From: Daucus carota subsp. sativus
Lineage: Eukaryota > Streptophyta > Magnoliopsida > Apiales > Apiaceae
DNA length: 64,000 nucleotides
Direction of reading: 5' to 3'
Assembly: GCF_001625215.2 (NCBI RefSeq)
Contig: NC_030385.2
Coordinates: forward strand, 37,101,598 to 37,165,597
The notes below the pieces were generated by a model. That model was not told where the DNA came from, did no database searches, and was given only the letters and a program-made list of their open reading frames with translations. This document shows, piece by piece, positions 46,701 to 58,700 of this stretch (the stretch's first letter is position 1; each line of letters starts with the position of its first letter). Both the position numbers and the translations under genes were made by a program.

Positions 46701-49700
46701 AAAAGGATATAAACTGAAACAATTGAATATATAGTTATATATTATATATTCGTATAACTTGGATATTACTAAGTACCAACAGATGATCGGTCCAAATTTA
46801 CAAGATCAGTCATCGAATTTGGTTGGACCAATTATAGCAGAAAACAGAATAGATAACCTGAACCAATTGTATGGTATATAAATTATATAGCTCAGACATA
46901 AATATATATATATACAAGAAGCTAGTAAAGTTCAGAATTAAATCTTCTGAGTTTCCTGGAACTCACGCAGGTCATTAGGCATCTCTAATGATTCGGCTTT
47001 TCCACTTCCACTTGAATCTTTGTCGTGACTGCCTTGAAAATTCATAGATGCCCTAAATGCAACAGATATAGTAAATTAGTAATTTTCAAAATCACAGCAA
47101 AGAGTAGAAAGAATATATGTCCTTACAATAAATGTTAGATATTTGACATATATGTTCTGCAGATCCACATAACTTTAAACGTATAATTACTAGTAAATTA
47201 AGGCTCTAGTAGAATGCCATTAAGAATTTGTTGAGTAGGAAACACAATGGAAAGTTGCTAACCAGAAGTGTGCAAAAGATTAGTGCATGCTGATGAGGAT
47301 AAAGACAAAACTACCATTTTTACCGTTTTTTCGACGCAAATACCACTTTCTGCAAAAATGGCCAAAAATACCATCCTGATACGCATTTTGATATAGGGTA
47401 AAACTTGTTACACATTCCACAATAGGGTATCACTGTGTTACCCTTTCTCAGAATGGGTAACTAGCTAAACATTTTATTTTTTTGAACCCATTACGCATTC
47501 TGAAACAGGGTATCATGTGTTACCCATTCTCAGAATGGGTAACTAACTGGATAATTTTTTTTTATTTTCTTAAATAGAAATAGTTGAACGCATCCTGTGC
47601 ATCATCACTTCCGGTTGTTCTTTTCTTGCACAAAATCTTCTAATTTGTGTTGATGATTAGAAAGGAGCAGCTTAAGCAGTGTACAAGTGGGGAAACATGG
47701 GTAGTTCAAGTCAGACTAGCAATACCCATTCTGTAATTGGGTAATGGGCTGGTAGTTTTGGCCACCAAATTGAAAAGTGGTATTTTGGTATAAATTTATG
47801 AGAAGTGTGGTAAATATGTCATTTTTTCTGCTGATGACCAAACAGTCTCACATGATGGACTTGTAGTACACTGTCAGACACTTGCCTTTCTGGGTCCACT
47901 GTCTTCAATTGGTAGGCTGGTGATGAATGATTTAACATGAACAAGCACACAACATCCCAACTTAGAACTTTCGGAGGAGAAGTAATAGTAGATAGCTCAC
48001 TAGTCTCATTAAAGAATTGATGCTACTTTAAGGAAACGTACACTCTCCTCCACTTTCAGTCCGATCAGCTGAAGCTACTTGCGAAGTATGCATCTTTGGG
48101 AGCTCTGGTGTAGTCCGAGAGTCCAAAGTCAAAATGTTGCCATCCAAGATGTCTTTTGCTTACATGATTAAGATAAAAGGAATTCAGGTAAAACCTCTTT
48201 TAAGATTACAGTCTGTTGAACTATACTGACTGTATAATAACTCCATTAATAGTGGATAACAGGAAACTTCAAGAGCAAGGGATCCTTCATTAAATACATA
48301 AAATAACCAAATATGTTATCCTACATTATACCAACTTCTTAAAAAACTCAAGTTTCTACCGAGAGGGGGAGAGGGAGGGATCCATGGACAATGCTTTATC
48401 CCTTCTCAAAGAAGTGTGTATGCACTTTTCATGTGGAAAGAATAATATGAATCTTATTGTAGTGCTACCTATAAAAAGAGGTGCAAAATTATGTGAAGAG
48501 GCAGAAACTTTTAGTAAACATCAAAAGGATAGACTGCATATACCATCGTGGAAAGAAGATCTATGTTCCTGATCAACAGTTTTCAGATCTCTCAAACTAA
48601 GGATATCCAATGATTGACTATTTGTAGAACGTTGAGTGCATGTATTTGTTATGTCAGAAGAACCATCTTTCCAGGCTGACTCTTGGTGCTGCTGTTGCTT
48701 TCTTTGCTCAAAATACTGCTTTTGCCTAAAAAATCAAATAATTCAGGAATTACTGTCAGATGGGAGAAAATGAATCCTAAACTATTCCAAAACTTTAGAC
48801 ATAGAGAGAGCTTCTAGCATCAATTTTTCAGTTAAATAAAGACTAGAATAAAGGCATTTTGGTACCTCTTGTGCGTTGATTTCCTTGACTACAATTTCCT
48901 CATCCAAGTCAATTTAAGGATTGCATGGAAACAATGAAATGGAAGGATGATTAATCCATATATGAACCAAGAAATTAAACATGATCTCAGGAAATGCAGC
49001 ATACAGCACTGTAATTTACAGTTCATACTGTTGCCTATGCACATTCTTTTAAGAAGATATTCGAAAAAGTGTGATTTATTGATTACTGAAATTATGAAAT
49101 GAGTGATAAGGTAAAAGAATAAAAATAACTGCAAAAAGTGAAAGAAAGAAAAGTTCATATATTTTTCTAGCGTCTAGCCAACCAATCAAGCTGCGGCAGT
49201 TTGCTCTTAAAATGAAAAGGAAAAAATGCTTTGTATTCTGGAAATATTCTCATCCTAATTAGAAGCTTAAAATTGTTTAAAAAAATAAGCTAAGCGATAC
49301 TGATGGTAGTAACGCCTAAAATATCCTCTGGGGTGTCTGCTCTCTTGCATACCAACCAGTCGGACAACTAAACTCCCATTCAGCCTCTGATATATTAAGG
49401 CTCTAAGGTCTCCATTTATTATTATATACGGTTAGTTTCATAATTGTCTCGCAAACAGGCCATAATGGTTACATAAGTTATTCTATTCTATTCATTATCT
49501 TTGTTTGTAGCCGTGTTGCTCACCAAACTAGTTACTGTAGATATTCTAAAGTTTCAACAAGTTTAGTTGTCCGAGCAGTAACTTGCTAGTTGCTAGTAGC
49601 CAAAACAAACATGAAAAAACAATAAAGAAACACATTGGCAGTAGAAAAACATGAACAGTATTTAAGGTTTAAAGCAATCGCTAAAATGCAATTTTAATTT

Positions 49701-49780
49701 GTTAACGATATAACAGCTCATAACAAAGAAAATCGTAGAAAGACTACCGCTGTCACTTTCCGTCTTGATCCTCCCATCCA
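37758..49780 (-). CDS. Large uncharacterised plant protein (about 760-840 aa), ~16 exons
   Basis: Function not recognised. Minus-strand exons: 49748-49780, 48866-48888, 48544-48725, 48044-48158, 46967-47052, 46462-46557, 45181-45278, 42718-42931, 42076-42312, 40838-40910, 40657-40761, 40508-40533, 39502-40381, 39340-39410, 38803-38963 and a proposed last exon 37758-37886. The likely start is the ATG at 49777, giving MGGSRRKVTASRKSTHKRQK then QYFEQRKQQQ, a basic opening. Other blocks include RLSVLDLLGDDGPNSN and VINQPAWSSFESEDERENLS. A long Ser/Cys/Glu-rich disordered exon follows (39502-40381). The end includes SFAIQLLSVHVLKEA and then EIAGSQLKESLDLL. No catalytic domain or membrane segment is seen; a nuclear, disordered protein is plausible. 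Phases close throughout except at exon 42076-42312. The 45278 acceptor uses the third of three AGs. It is divergent from LTN1. Confidence 0.75.
39055..39302. mobile_element. MITE in an intron of the large minus-strand gene
   Basis: TGCTCCGTTTGGTTGGAATG at the left is mirrored by CATTCCTTCCAACCAAATGG then AGCA at the right, about 20-bp inverted repeats around 248 bp. The GTTTGGTTGG ends are common in plant MITEs of the PIF/hAT type. The target duplication is unclear. Confidence 0.72.
40438..40490. repeat. (GT)n plus long G-run in a 126-bp intron
   Basis: (GT)11 is followed by TGGGGGGGAGG and a run of about 19 G's. On the coding (minus) strand this is a C-tract followed by (AC)n inside a short intron (40382-40507). 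It could form G-quadruplex or i-motif structures. The run length is likely to be error-prone in assembly. Confidence 0.75.
43133..43850. repeat. Tandem duplication of ~245 bp, second copy carrying a MITE
   Basis: The block starting at about 43133 (GAGAATTAGTTATTTTACAG..) is repeated from about 43378 (GAGAATTAATTATTTTACAG..). Both copies contain AACACTGACATAA, TTATATGTTCT and GCATTAGCTCC/GCGTTAGCTCC. The second copy is split by the Stowaway MITE at 43474-43679, so the first copy shows the pre-insertion site. All of this is in an intron of the large minus-strand gene. Confidence 0.8.
43474..43679. mobile_element. Stowaway-type MITE with visible empty site
   Basis: The ends CTCCCTCCGTCCCGG and GGGACAGAGGGAG are flanked by TA. 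Length 206 bp. Comparison with the uninterrupted sister copy near 43218-43224 (GGTATGCATTAGC) shows the insertion duplicated the TA. Confidence 0.92.
47297..47828. mobile_element. MULE-like element with 9-bp target duplication and palindromic repeats
   Basis: The perfect 9-bp direct repeat TGCTGATGA flanks the element (47288-47296 and 47829-47837). The ends are GGATAAAGACAAAACTACC and, inverted, GAAAAAATGACATATTTACC, weakly similar. Inside, TTACCCATTCT-C-AGAATGGGTAA (about 47520-47542) and a near-copy at 47438-47460 are almost perfect palindromes. It sits in an intron of the large minus-strand gene. Confidence 0.75.
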
Positions 49781-51715
49781 CTGCAACATTATGAGATATA
49801 AATTCCTCTGCAGCAAATAACAGTATGAACTGTAATTCTTCACCACATCTCTAGAGGAGCAAACAAAGAGCATAAAAATATGATATGCTCCTTATATATC
49901 ATACATAGTAGTAAATTCGAAAATCATAGGGAACTGATGCTTTTAATCACAGTCATGCCTCTTTACTACCAGTGCTGCAATCTGTCACTGCATTTCTGAA
50001 GTTCACCTAGAAAATACGCCTTGACCTAAATTTATTGACAAAATCCAAAGGATAACAGCACCATTTCCGATACTCTAGCCATAATTTTTGTTGAAGAAAA
50101 ATGTAGCAGATAACAAAAAATCGACAATTATATTGCAAAAAACACAAATGCAATGATGCTTAAAACTAGATAACATATTGATGCAGAAATATTTGAAATT
50201 ATAATGTTCGGTGCAATTCCGAAATAATCATATTGCAGCACTAGCAGTAAAGAGTCATAATCACTAGTACAAGTCGAACCGTTGTTTATACCTAGCAATT
50301 TCTCAGTATAGACTCGGAATGTGCAATTAGATCCTAAACTCAGTTCTTTTACATTTTCATATACATGCATATATTTTGTTTTCGATTAGACAATTCATCG
50401 AACAGTATCAAGGCGCGACATAACTAGCGAATAACGCACCAAAATCAGGTTCCAGATCAATCAGCAATTACGGTGGAAATTTGAAATTTTAAAACAGCAT
50501 TTACGCTCAAGATGATTGATATAAATTTAGGCTAGCGTACGGTTGAATAGCAAACTTGAATTGCAGTGAAACAGCATGAAAATGCGTCGGTTCAGTGTCT
50601 CCGAATATATTGTAAACAGGGGAGAACCTGGAGAAAAAAATGTAAAATTACCATAATTTTAACATAGTTGTATAAAAATATCCCGTTTTAAAATTATTCT
50701 CAAAATTATTATTTTTTTGATAATGAGTAACTAATTCATTCATATTTATTGTCTATGTCTATGGTTTTTTGGCGAGTCGATAACTAATGGTAATGTTGTC
50801 ATCTATAGTTCTTTGACGAGTGATAATTGATGATAAAATGATAATGTTGATCATTATTTATGTTATATTGAGCGTGATATATAGACACTCTAGTACAAAC
50901 TCATTATGGTAAAAATGTACAAATCAGTGATTATGACAATATTATTCGGTTATTATCAGTTTTTAATTCAAGAAATATATACATATATCTGATCACGTCA
51001 CCATCATTATCACATCCAATCACCGCCACCATTCATTTTAATTTCTGGCTATCGCTTCCGATCACCAACGATTTCATCGATAGAAAGGCAATAACTGATC
51101 TATTCATAACTATATAAGGTGGAGCAGCGATGATGTTGGGGTGGGTGCGGCGTCAGGGATTGGCGATGACGAAGGAGGTGAGGCAACCATGAGTTGCAGT
51201 GATCTGGTAGCAGCAAAGCATACAATAGGTTGGTTGGATGGATTTGAATGGCCGATAATCATCAAATATAACTCCAGCAATCATTAAAATATACTCGTGG
51301 GTGGGGGTTTAGTGATTAGATTCAAATATTCCGTAATTGTTTATATATTTGTATCATAAATAGTTTATATATGAGTTCTGGCATATATACACACATACAA
51401 AATAACATGTCCAATATGTTATACTTATCTGGTATTTCAATTTGACAAAGGTGTGCCAATTATGTTCAAGAAGGAGAGGGTGTTAGATAATACCGAAGGC
51501 GGGGTCCACTCCATCGGAATCGAGAGATTAGAGTTGTCATGTGCTACAAGTAATACTAGTATAGCAATTCTCATGAACTGAATATTTGGGTGGAATTTAA
51601 TTTCAAAAGTGGGTTTGGGTTTGAAAAAATTAGACCAATATAAAATAAAACTGTTATAATTCTTGTTTTTAAAGGTGTGTGATATGTGTGTGTATATTGC
51701 CACTACATAAGTCTG
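49781..51715. other. 5' region of the large minus-strand gene and intergenic DNA
   Basis: The upstream part up to about 50640 probably contains a 5' UTR exon of the minus-strand gene, but its edges cannot be fixed. From 50640 to 51715 no gene is visible. Confidence 0.35.
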
Positions 51716-52090
51716 ACCTTGTTGTTGGCATGCTCGTAAACAATTTTGTAGGTTGCTTGTAATTGATTTTCTAATATGTTTTTAATTGATTATGTGGTTA
51801 TTTTGTGATATTAATCTTGGCCACAAGACAACTTATTTTTCGATCCTTATAACTGCTTGCAAGTTGCAACTTATTGTGTAACTAAATATAATTATAATAG
51901 ATTTTCTTAAATTTGCATTTGTAGTTGCGTATGTGGTTGTTAGCAGTTATATATACGAGTGCAAATATAACTCTCTATTTTTGCATTTTTTAAAAAAATG
52001 ATGATATTTTTATAATTTTTATTTGGAAATTATAACTTTTGCAAATTTTTGAAAAAATTACAATATTCTTACAAAAAACTTTATATACTT
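51716..52090. repeat. GTTGCA-rich dispersed repeat, second diverged copy
   Basis: GTTTTTAATTGATTATGTGG, GTGATATTAATCTTG, GCATTTGTAGTTGCGTATGT and TATTTTTGCATTTT occur in the same order as in 4660-5020. The two segments are colinear, diverged copies of one dispersed element. Confidence 0.6.
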
Positions 52091-52267
52091 AGATATCGGA
52101 AAATAATGTAAAATACACCACACCGCTCTAATCTACTTGCGAAAAATTATATTCATTAACCGTTTTGAAACATAAATAAAAATTCATTTACGAGTGAAGT
52201 GGATACTCGTTAAATTATTTTCACCCTGTTTACCGATTAATAAATTGTCTCGCCGCTTTAAAATATA

Positions 52268-52545
52268 CTCCCTCCGTCACTCTGATTTCTAATTTTCTAT
52301 ACACTTTTCTTTTCGGGATGTCCCATTTAATTCTACACATTTCAAAACTTTCCCAAAATAGTAATTTTTATAATATAAAAACCCCAACCACCCACTACTT
52401 CCATCTACTTTTTCAAATCTATCAATTAAATATGCATGGTCCCACCACTTTACCTACTTTTCTTTGTCTTTCTTATTACTTTACACTATTTTATACAATT
52501 TTTTTTAATCTTCGTATCGTATACATCTCATAGGAACGGAGGGAG
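52268..52545. mobile_element. Stowaway-type MITE near the Listerin promoter
   Basis: CTCCCTCCGTCACTCTGATT at the left and AGGAACGGAGGGAG at the right are inverted repeats next to TA; 278 bp. It ends about 200 bp upstream of the Listerin start codon. Confidence 0.9.
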
Positions 52546-52741
52546 TATAAAATATAAAAATAATAAAAATTAATTTAATAATATGCATATATCCACCACG
52601 ACTCCACGAGCCTATATAATCCCTGTACATTTGATTCGGCCCGAGTTTTCTTCGATTTTGAAATTAAACCCTAGGTCTGCCTATTCGCAACAAAAGCATC
52701 TCGTTTTCTTCGATTCAGCTAGAAATTAGTAAATTATAACC

Positions 52742-55700
52742 ATGGGGAAACAGAAAGGAGACGCAGCTAGAAGCAAGGCACGCCCCTCTAGCAGCAGGTA
52801 CATTTAAATTCGTTCTCTTACTTGTGAGAATCAATTGAAATTGTATTGATTTATTGGCTTGTTTGTGTTAATATGTATTGATTGTTTTTAGTATGGCTGC
52901 TTCGCTTTTGCCAACTGCCGGTGCATCTGTTGGATTTGGAGGTTATGTAGGTGCCACACGGCTCGATACTTCTGCGTCGAATCAGCAAGCTGGGGTTCCT
53001 CTGGTGGTATGTCATTTTTCTAAATGTAATTGTAGTATTCGACAACAGTTAGTTAATCAGTCAAGCATAAATGCCTTCGTAAATCGTAAGTAAATATTTA
53101 ACAGTTAAAACATACCGGATTTGATACTTTGTTTGCTAGTTTCTATTTGTCATATTCGAAATATTTTAGTTATTTCTTTAGGGTTTTAGTTTTTGCTATT
53201 TTGAAAAGAGAAGTGTAGATCATTTCACCTCTTTTATGTTCGTAACTGAGTTCAAATAGAAACTCACTTAAATGCATCATTCGGACATAGTATGAATCCT
53301 GATACAGAATGGCTAGAATTTTCTAATTTCTCCTTTAAGTGCTGAGGGTTTGTTCGATAAAACTTAAAGCTGAACAATTATCTGCTGATTTATCAAGTGC
53401 TTCTGAATCCTTATACCATATATATGAGAACGGTGTTGAATAAATAAGTTGCAAATATGCTGTCTAAAACATCTGGATCACGCTAATATACATCTTAGTC
53501 CCCAAAAAATAAGAACAAAATCTGGTCATAGCGAACACCAGCAGCAGACTCACGGAGCATGTACATGGTTTTATTGAGATCTAGAGTCTTAATTCCAGAA
53601 GTTGTTTTCTCTTTCTAATACCAACTGTGATTAAGTTTGAAATAAGTATCGTGAGAGTAATGTTTGCCCCTGAAACACGAGCTCCTCTACGTTGAATGAT
53701 TTCAGATAATAAATGAGAACTTGGAGTGTTCATGAAAGCTTTAGTGGGCTTGCTGAAGATGAAGAGGAAGTCACAGGCAGCTCCTTCAAATGATTGATCT
53801 TGTGATTTTTAGTGGGCTCACTGAAGATGAAGAGGAAGTCGCATGCAGCTCCTTCAAATTATTGATCTTGTGATTTTCGATCGATAAGCTTTTTTGCGCA
53901 GTTCAACTCACTAGACAATCTCGACGCAGCATTAGAAACCTAGTAATTACTATATTACTTCGAGGAGGGAGGTATATGCAATAGACTTGAATTATCTTAA
54001 CTATAATCATCCAACATAAGTTAACCAAGGGATGTCCTTTAATAGTTGAGAGGTTTTAGGAGTTTTCCTAGCAATTATCGGGTGCCATACCAGAGAAAAA
54101 GCGGTAGATGATTCTGGTTAATGGGCATACATGATTCCTTCTTTTAACCCTTCCGCTGAAATACTTTAGTCATCACTCGGTAGCTGTTCACATATGCTTT
54201 TAAGGCTAGATTTGAAATCTAGATATAATTTGCCTCATTTAACAGAAAAGAGCCGGAGATGTGAATTGTTGCTATTATAATAATGAGAAACTCAGAAGTA
54301 AGCTATGAAGCAAAATTTTTAGAGAGAAAACATAAAGTCCAGTTGAGAGAAATAAAGTGCCTTGAAGTTACATAGATAGATTATTTGAAGCTGGGAGTTT
54401 AGAGTAGCAAGTTAAAATAAATCAAATTTGAGTGCAATCCAACTGCTAAAATAACGTGTCTTAGATCTAAATACCGTATCAACTCTCCTGTCTTATTCAT
54501 GAGGTGATCTGATTGCCGGCAAGGCTGACAACTAGACTAAGTTACAGGATACTATGAAGGCAAAACCTTCAGAGGTACAACATGAGAATGGTAATGGTAT
54601 CAATATATCATGCTTCTTTGTGAGAAACATTTCTATCTCAAGCACTGCGGCACAAACCCGGATTTTTATGGTAAATTGTGATTTGAGCAAGGCAAAGATA
54701 GAGAAGCCACAAGTTATCAAAAAATATTAGGTGAACAGCATGAGAAAAGTGTTGAATGTTTGAGCCATGATATATAAGGGGTGTTAAAAGGAAGATCCAT
54801 TCTCAAGCCGGATAAGATGGGAATATAGTATATTTCCATATATATATATATATATGTGCTCATGATCAAATAGAAATCACTCTTAAAATAAAAACTAAAA
54901 ACCACTATTTACACTCTTGTAATTACTAAATGCACTCAACCAAAATACACCCACCTGGTGGCCACCTAGATCTGCCCCAATCAAATCTCACCCAGGCCAA
55001 CAACACTACCACCCACCCACCGCCATCATCTGCAACAACCTTGTCTCTCCCTCTCCTCGTCATCACTATCTTCGCTCTCTCTCCACCATCACCAACTCCG
55101 TCTTCTCTCCGTCATCACCACCTCCGTCCTTTCCCTCCCCCTCCCCTGATCATTTTTCGACGATCTCTCTCCCTTAATCACGTGAACGTCTAGATTCTGT
55201 CATATATTATAATGTTGTTAAAGTTTTGATATACCCGTTGATATATTTACAAAAACTGATGATTTCTGCTGTACAAATTAGTGATATGCGCTTCAGAAAT
55301 TAGTGATATTTACTTTAGAATTTAGTGATTTGTGCTGCAAAACTTGGTGAAAACTCCCAGAAATTGGGGAAATCTGCAGTTATGTACTTGTATTTGATTC
55401 TGGTGGCGGTGGTGGCGGTGGAGATGGTGGAGGTGGCGGTGGAGATGAAGGTGAGGACGACGGAGATGGAGGTGACGCAGCTGGAGGTGGAGGATAAGAT
55501 GAAGAAGGAGAAGGTGGAGGTCGGTTGGATTCGTTGGTTGTGGATACGGTGGAGGCGGACATGGAGGGGGTGGCGGCATGAAGTTGCTGGAAGCGAAGAT
55601 GGAGGCAGGCTGGGTTGAAGGAGAAGGTGGGGTTGTGAGAGAATTTAGTGATATTATCTTTAGAATTTAATGACATTCGAGCTGGGTTTTTAGTTTTTAG

Positions 55701-58700
55701 AATAAGGAGGTTTGTAGTGGAGTAATACTCTCTCTCTATATATATCATAGATAGGTGCACTAATTTTTGAATATACATGTTCTTAAGAGATAAAGATGAT
55801 ATGATTTAAAGGCTTGGAATTTGTTAGGCCATAGTAGCAGTGCCGTGGAAGGTGCAAATTTGAAAGAGCATGATATTTTACTAAAGGCGGGGATCTAAAA
55901 GATTACAATTAAGCACAATTGTTTTTGTTTGCGACAATCACAACTTAGTACAGATAAATTTAATGTTTAATTATATGTACTTATCTTGTTTAAACAAATT
56001 TGTTTCGGGTTTATATAGTTGAAAACATAGTAGTACAGGGAATAACTTTCATGACATAACTTAGCTCAAGTCAGACAAGTTCAGAAATATTGCTTAGGTG
56101 GATCCAGGGAAGCTGGGGATAAGCTATGGTTTGAAAATAAAATAAAATACATATACGGGTTTATTTTTCTGGAGAAATTAGATGGTCGCCACTAGTTTCT
56201 GTTTTTGGTCTTTTTAGCCGTTCTTCACGAAATCCCGACATTAAGTGTGTTTTTACTTCCCATTTCGGAACCTAAGCAAGACAGCAGCTTTGGGGCTTGA
56301 AAATCTTTTGGCTTAATGCTTGTAAGAATCTTAGTAATGGAAGTTATGATACTGCCTTTCGAGTGAACTGGATGGAATATGCAGGGCTGATAATGTACAA
56401 TTACTGTAAGCTGCATTTGGAGTTGATCACTTAAACTATCATGTTACCACAGATTTTCTAAGAGTAGAAGCTATTCATTTGCAGAAGATCGTTCACATTG
56501 AGTTTTGGTATCCAGGAGCATTGCCCTTAGTTTCTACTGTATGCATTTACGTGTTTAATACAGGAGGTGCACTTGGTGTCAGCAGATTACTGACCTAGAA
56601 AAGGAGCAGTATAGGAGAAAGCAATGCAACTTGTGGACAGATTCAGTTACCTTTTCCCAGAATCACACGGTAGGATACCTCTTAGGCTATTGATCAACTG
56701 AAATTGTAGGGAAGATCTAAACCCTCTCCCATCTGACTTTACAAGCACTTTGTTAGGCCCTTCATTAGAGTAGAACATAATCAATGCTTTTGATTAAAGA
56801 TTTCAAAATGAAGGATATCTTGATCTTGAATATCTGGAGGATTTGGAGTTATTTGTGCATTTTGTCAGTTACAAATCAAATTAGCAACTATGCTAATGTT
56901 AAAACTGACTCATATCATTTAATTTATGGCAAAACACAAGTTTACTTCTGCAGAAGACAAAACTTTTTGAAATGACATTTTTGTTCTCTAACTACTTCGA
57001 TAAATTCAGTCAGAGGCTATATATGTTTATATAATCAAATTGAATGCTAGATGATTGAAACTGCAGGATATTGACAGTGAAGTGGCTCAACACCTGAGGA
57101 GGCTTGCGAGGAAAGACCCCACAACTAAGGTAATTTATGTGAATTTCTGGTGGAATTTCTTTTTCCTCGCAAGTCGATTTTTATAATAAGCTCATGCCTT
57201 CCGTTTTACATAGAAGAAGTCTTTTCTTTATATTTTTTGGATTTTGATTTATTATTAATGTTGTATGAAAGCGAGAACTTTCTGAGCTCCACATTTTATG
57301 TTAATATAAACAAGTTTTTGGGCTTTAGTGTCTACGGTCTACCTATTATGTGGGCCTTGTCTGGATTATTTGCCTCAAGTCTTCCCATGAGAAGGTGTAT
57401 TTATTTTGTGACATCCTCAGAGAAACTAAATTATTTGATATGGGATGTGGGGAGTATTAAACATGATAGCAAACCTCAAACATCTTAGGTATTGACACAC
57501 ATCTACATGAAAAGGCTATGATCTTAAGTTGCAAGTACCTAGTGTAATCTACTTAATTTAGTTTTCATGTTTATCATCCACCAGTTTACAGTAATCAAGG
57601 TTTATCTGTCTATGCATGTACAAAATAAACCTGCTAATTTATAGTGGTCTTTAGGCTCATTCTACAAGTAGTTGGGATCGTTACAAGTTTAACCTGTGAT
57701 CAACCGTAGATTCTGACATGTATATTCTTTGGATGGACACATTGTATCTTGGATTTGTAATTCCCGCAGCTTCTTCACCATGTTTGTTGTTCCTAAATAT
57801 TGCATTTAAGTTAGCAGTCTTAAGTGAATCATATATGCATTCTATGTTGCATGTGTGTCAGGGACCTATGTTTTTTTTAAACTCTGACTTGCTTGCTTCC
57901 ACAGCTTAAAGCATTAACCTCTCTTTCGAGGCTGATGCAGAAGAAATCTCCAGAGGAAGTGTCCCCGATTATTCCACAGTGGGTATGTTATACATAACTG
58001 CATTTGCTCCTGTGCTCAATATAATCCCATTATTCCATATAGAGTCTCATTGATCCTCAGAATCTGATATGACTTTTCTTATCACTGCAAGTATTATGAT
58101 TGTATAGAGTCTCATTGATCCTCAGAATCTGGAATGAAAAAGATTCATGATAACTAGAACAGGAATTACTTTGGGGTCATAGTGTTTGTTGGGGTTTAAC
58201 TATTCTACTAGGGGGGTTTTTTGGGCTTACCCTAAGAAACAGATTTCTATTCGGATTTTGGAGGTGTTATCCTTCTACTGTCTTCCCTTATCATTGCTTT
58301 CTGCTATACTCTTTCTACTCTAATAGACAAAAGTAGTAAAACTAGATTGTTCTTTTTTACATTGTTTTCTCGTTAGTATTTAGTATTTACATTCTTCTGA
58401 ATCTTGTTTCCTATCTCTTCGTACTTCCTTTGTGTTAAATGATTTACCTATATGCTGCTTGTTTTAATTGCTATGTTATGGCGTTAATCATTTTAAATCA
58501 GGTTTTTACTTTACTTCTAATGATTTTGACTATTAATGAAGTCTAAAGATAAACTACTTACGTAGTAATTTTTTTAATTTCAGAACCAGTTGTATAAGGT
58601 ACAACTTCAAACCTGCTTTTTTGACATGTTACAGTTTCTTTCTCACTTTGATACAACATTTTTTAATAGACCTGATTGCCATTATATTTATAGTATACAA

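Noticed and set aside
55322..55778. Pro/His-rich proteins in 55322-55778 and the plus-strand frame at 54930-55193
   Set aside because: Low-complexity CCACC/GGTGG DNA gives open frames in several phases; it lies in a Listerin intron within a TIR-like element.
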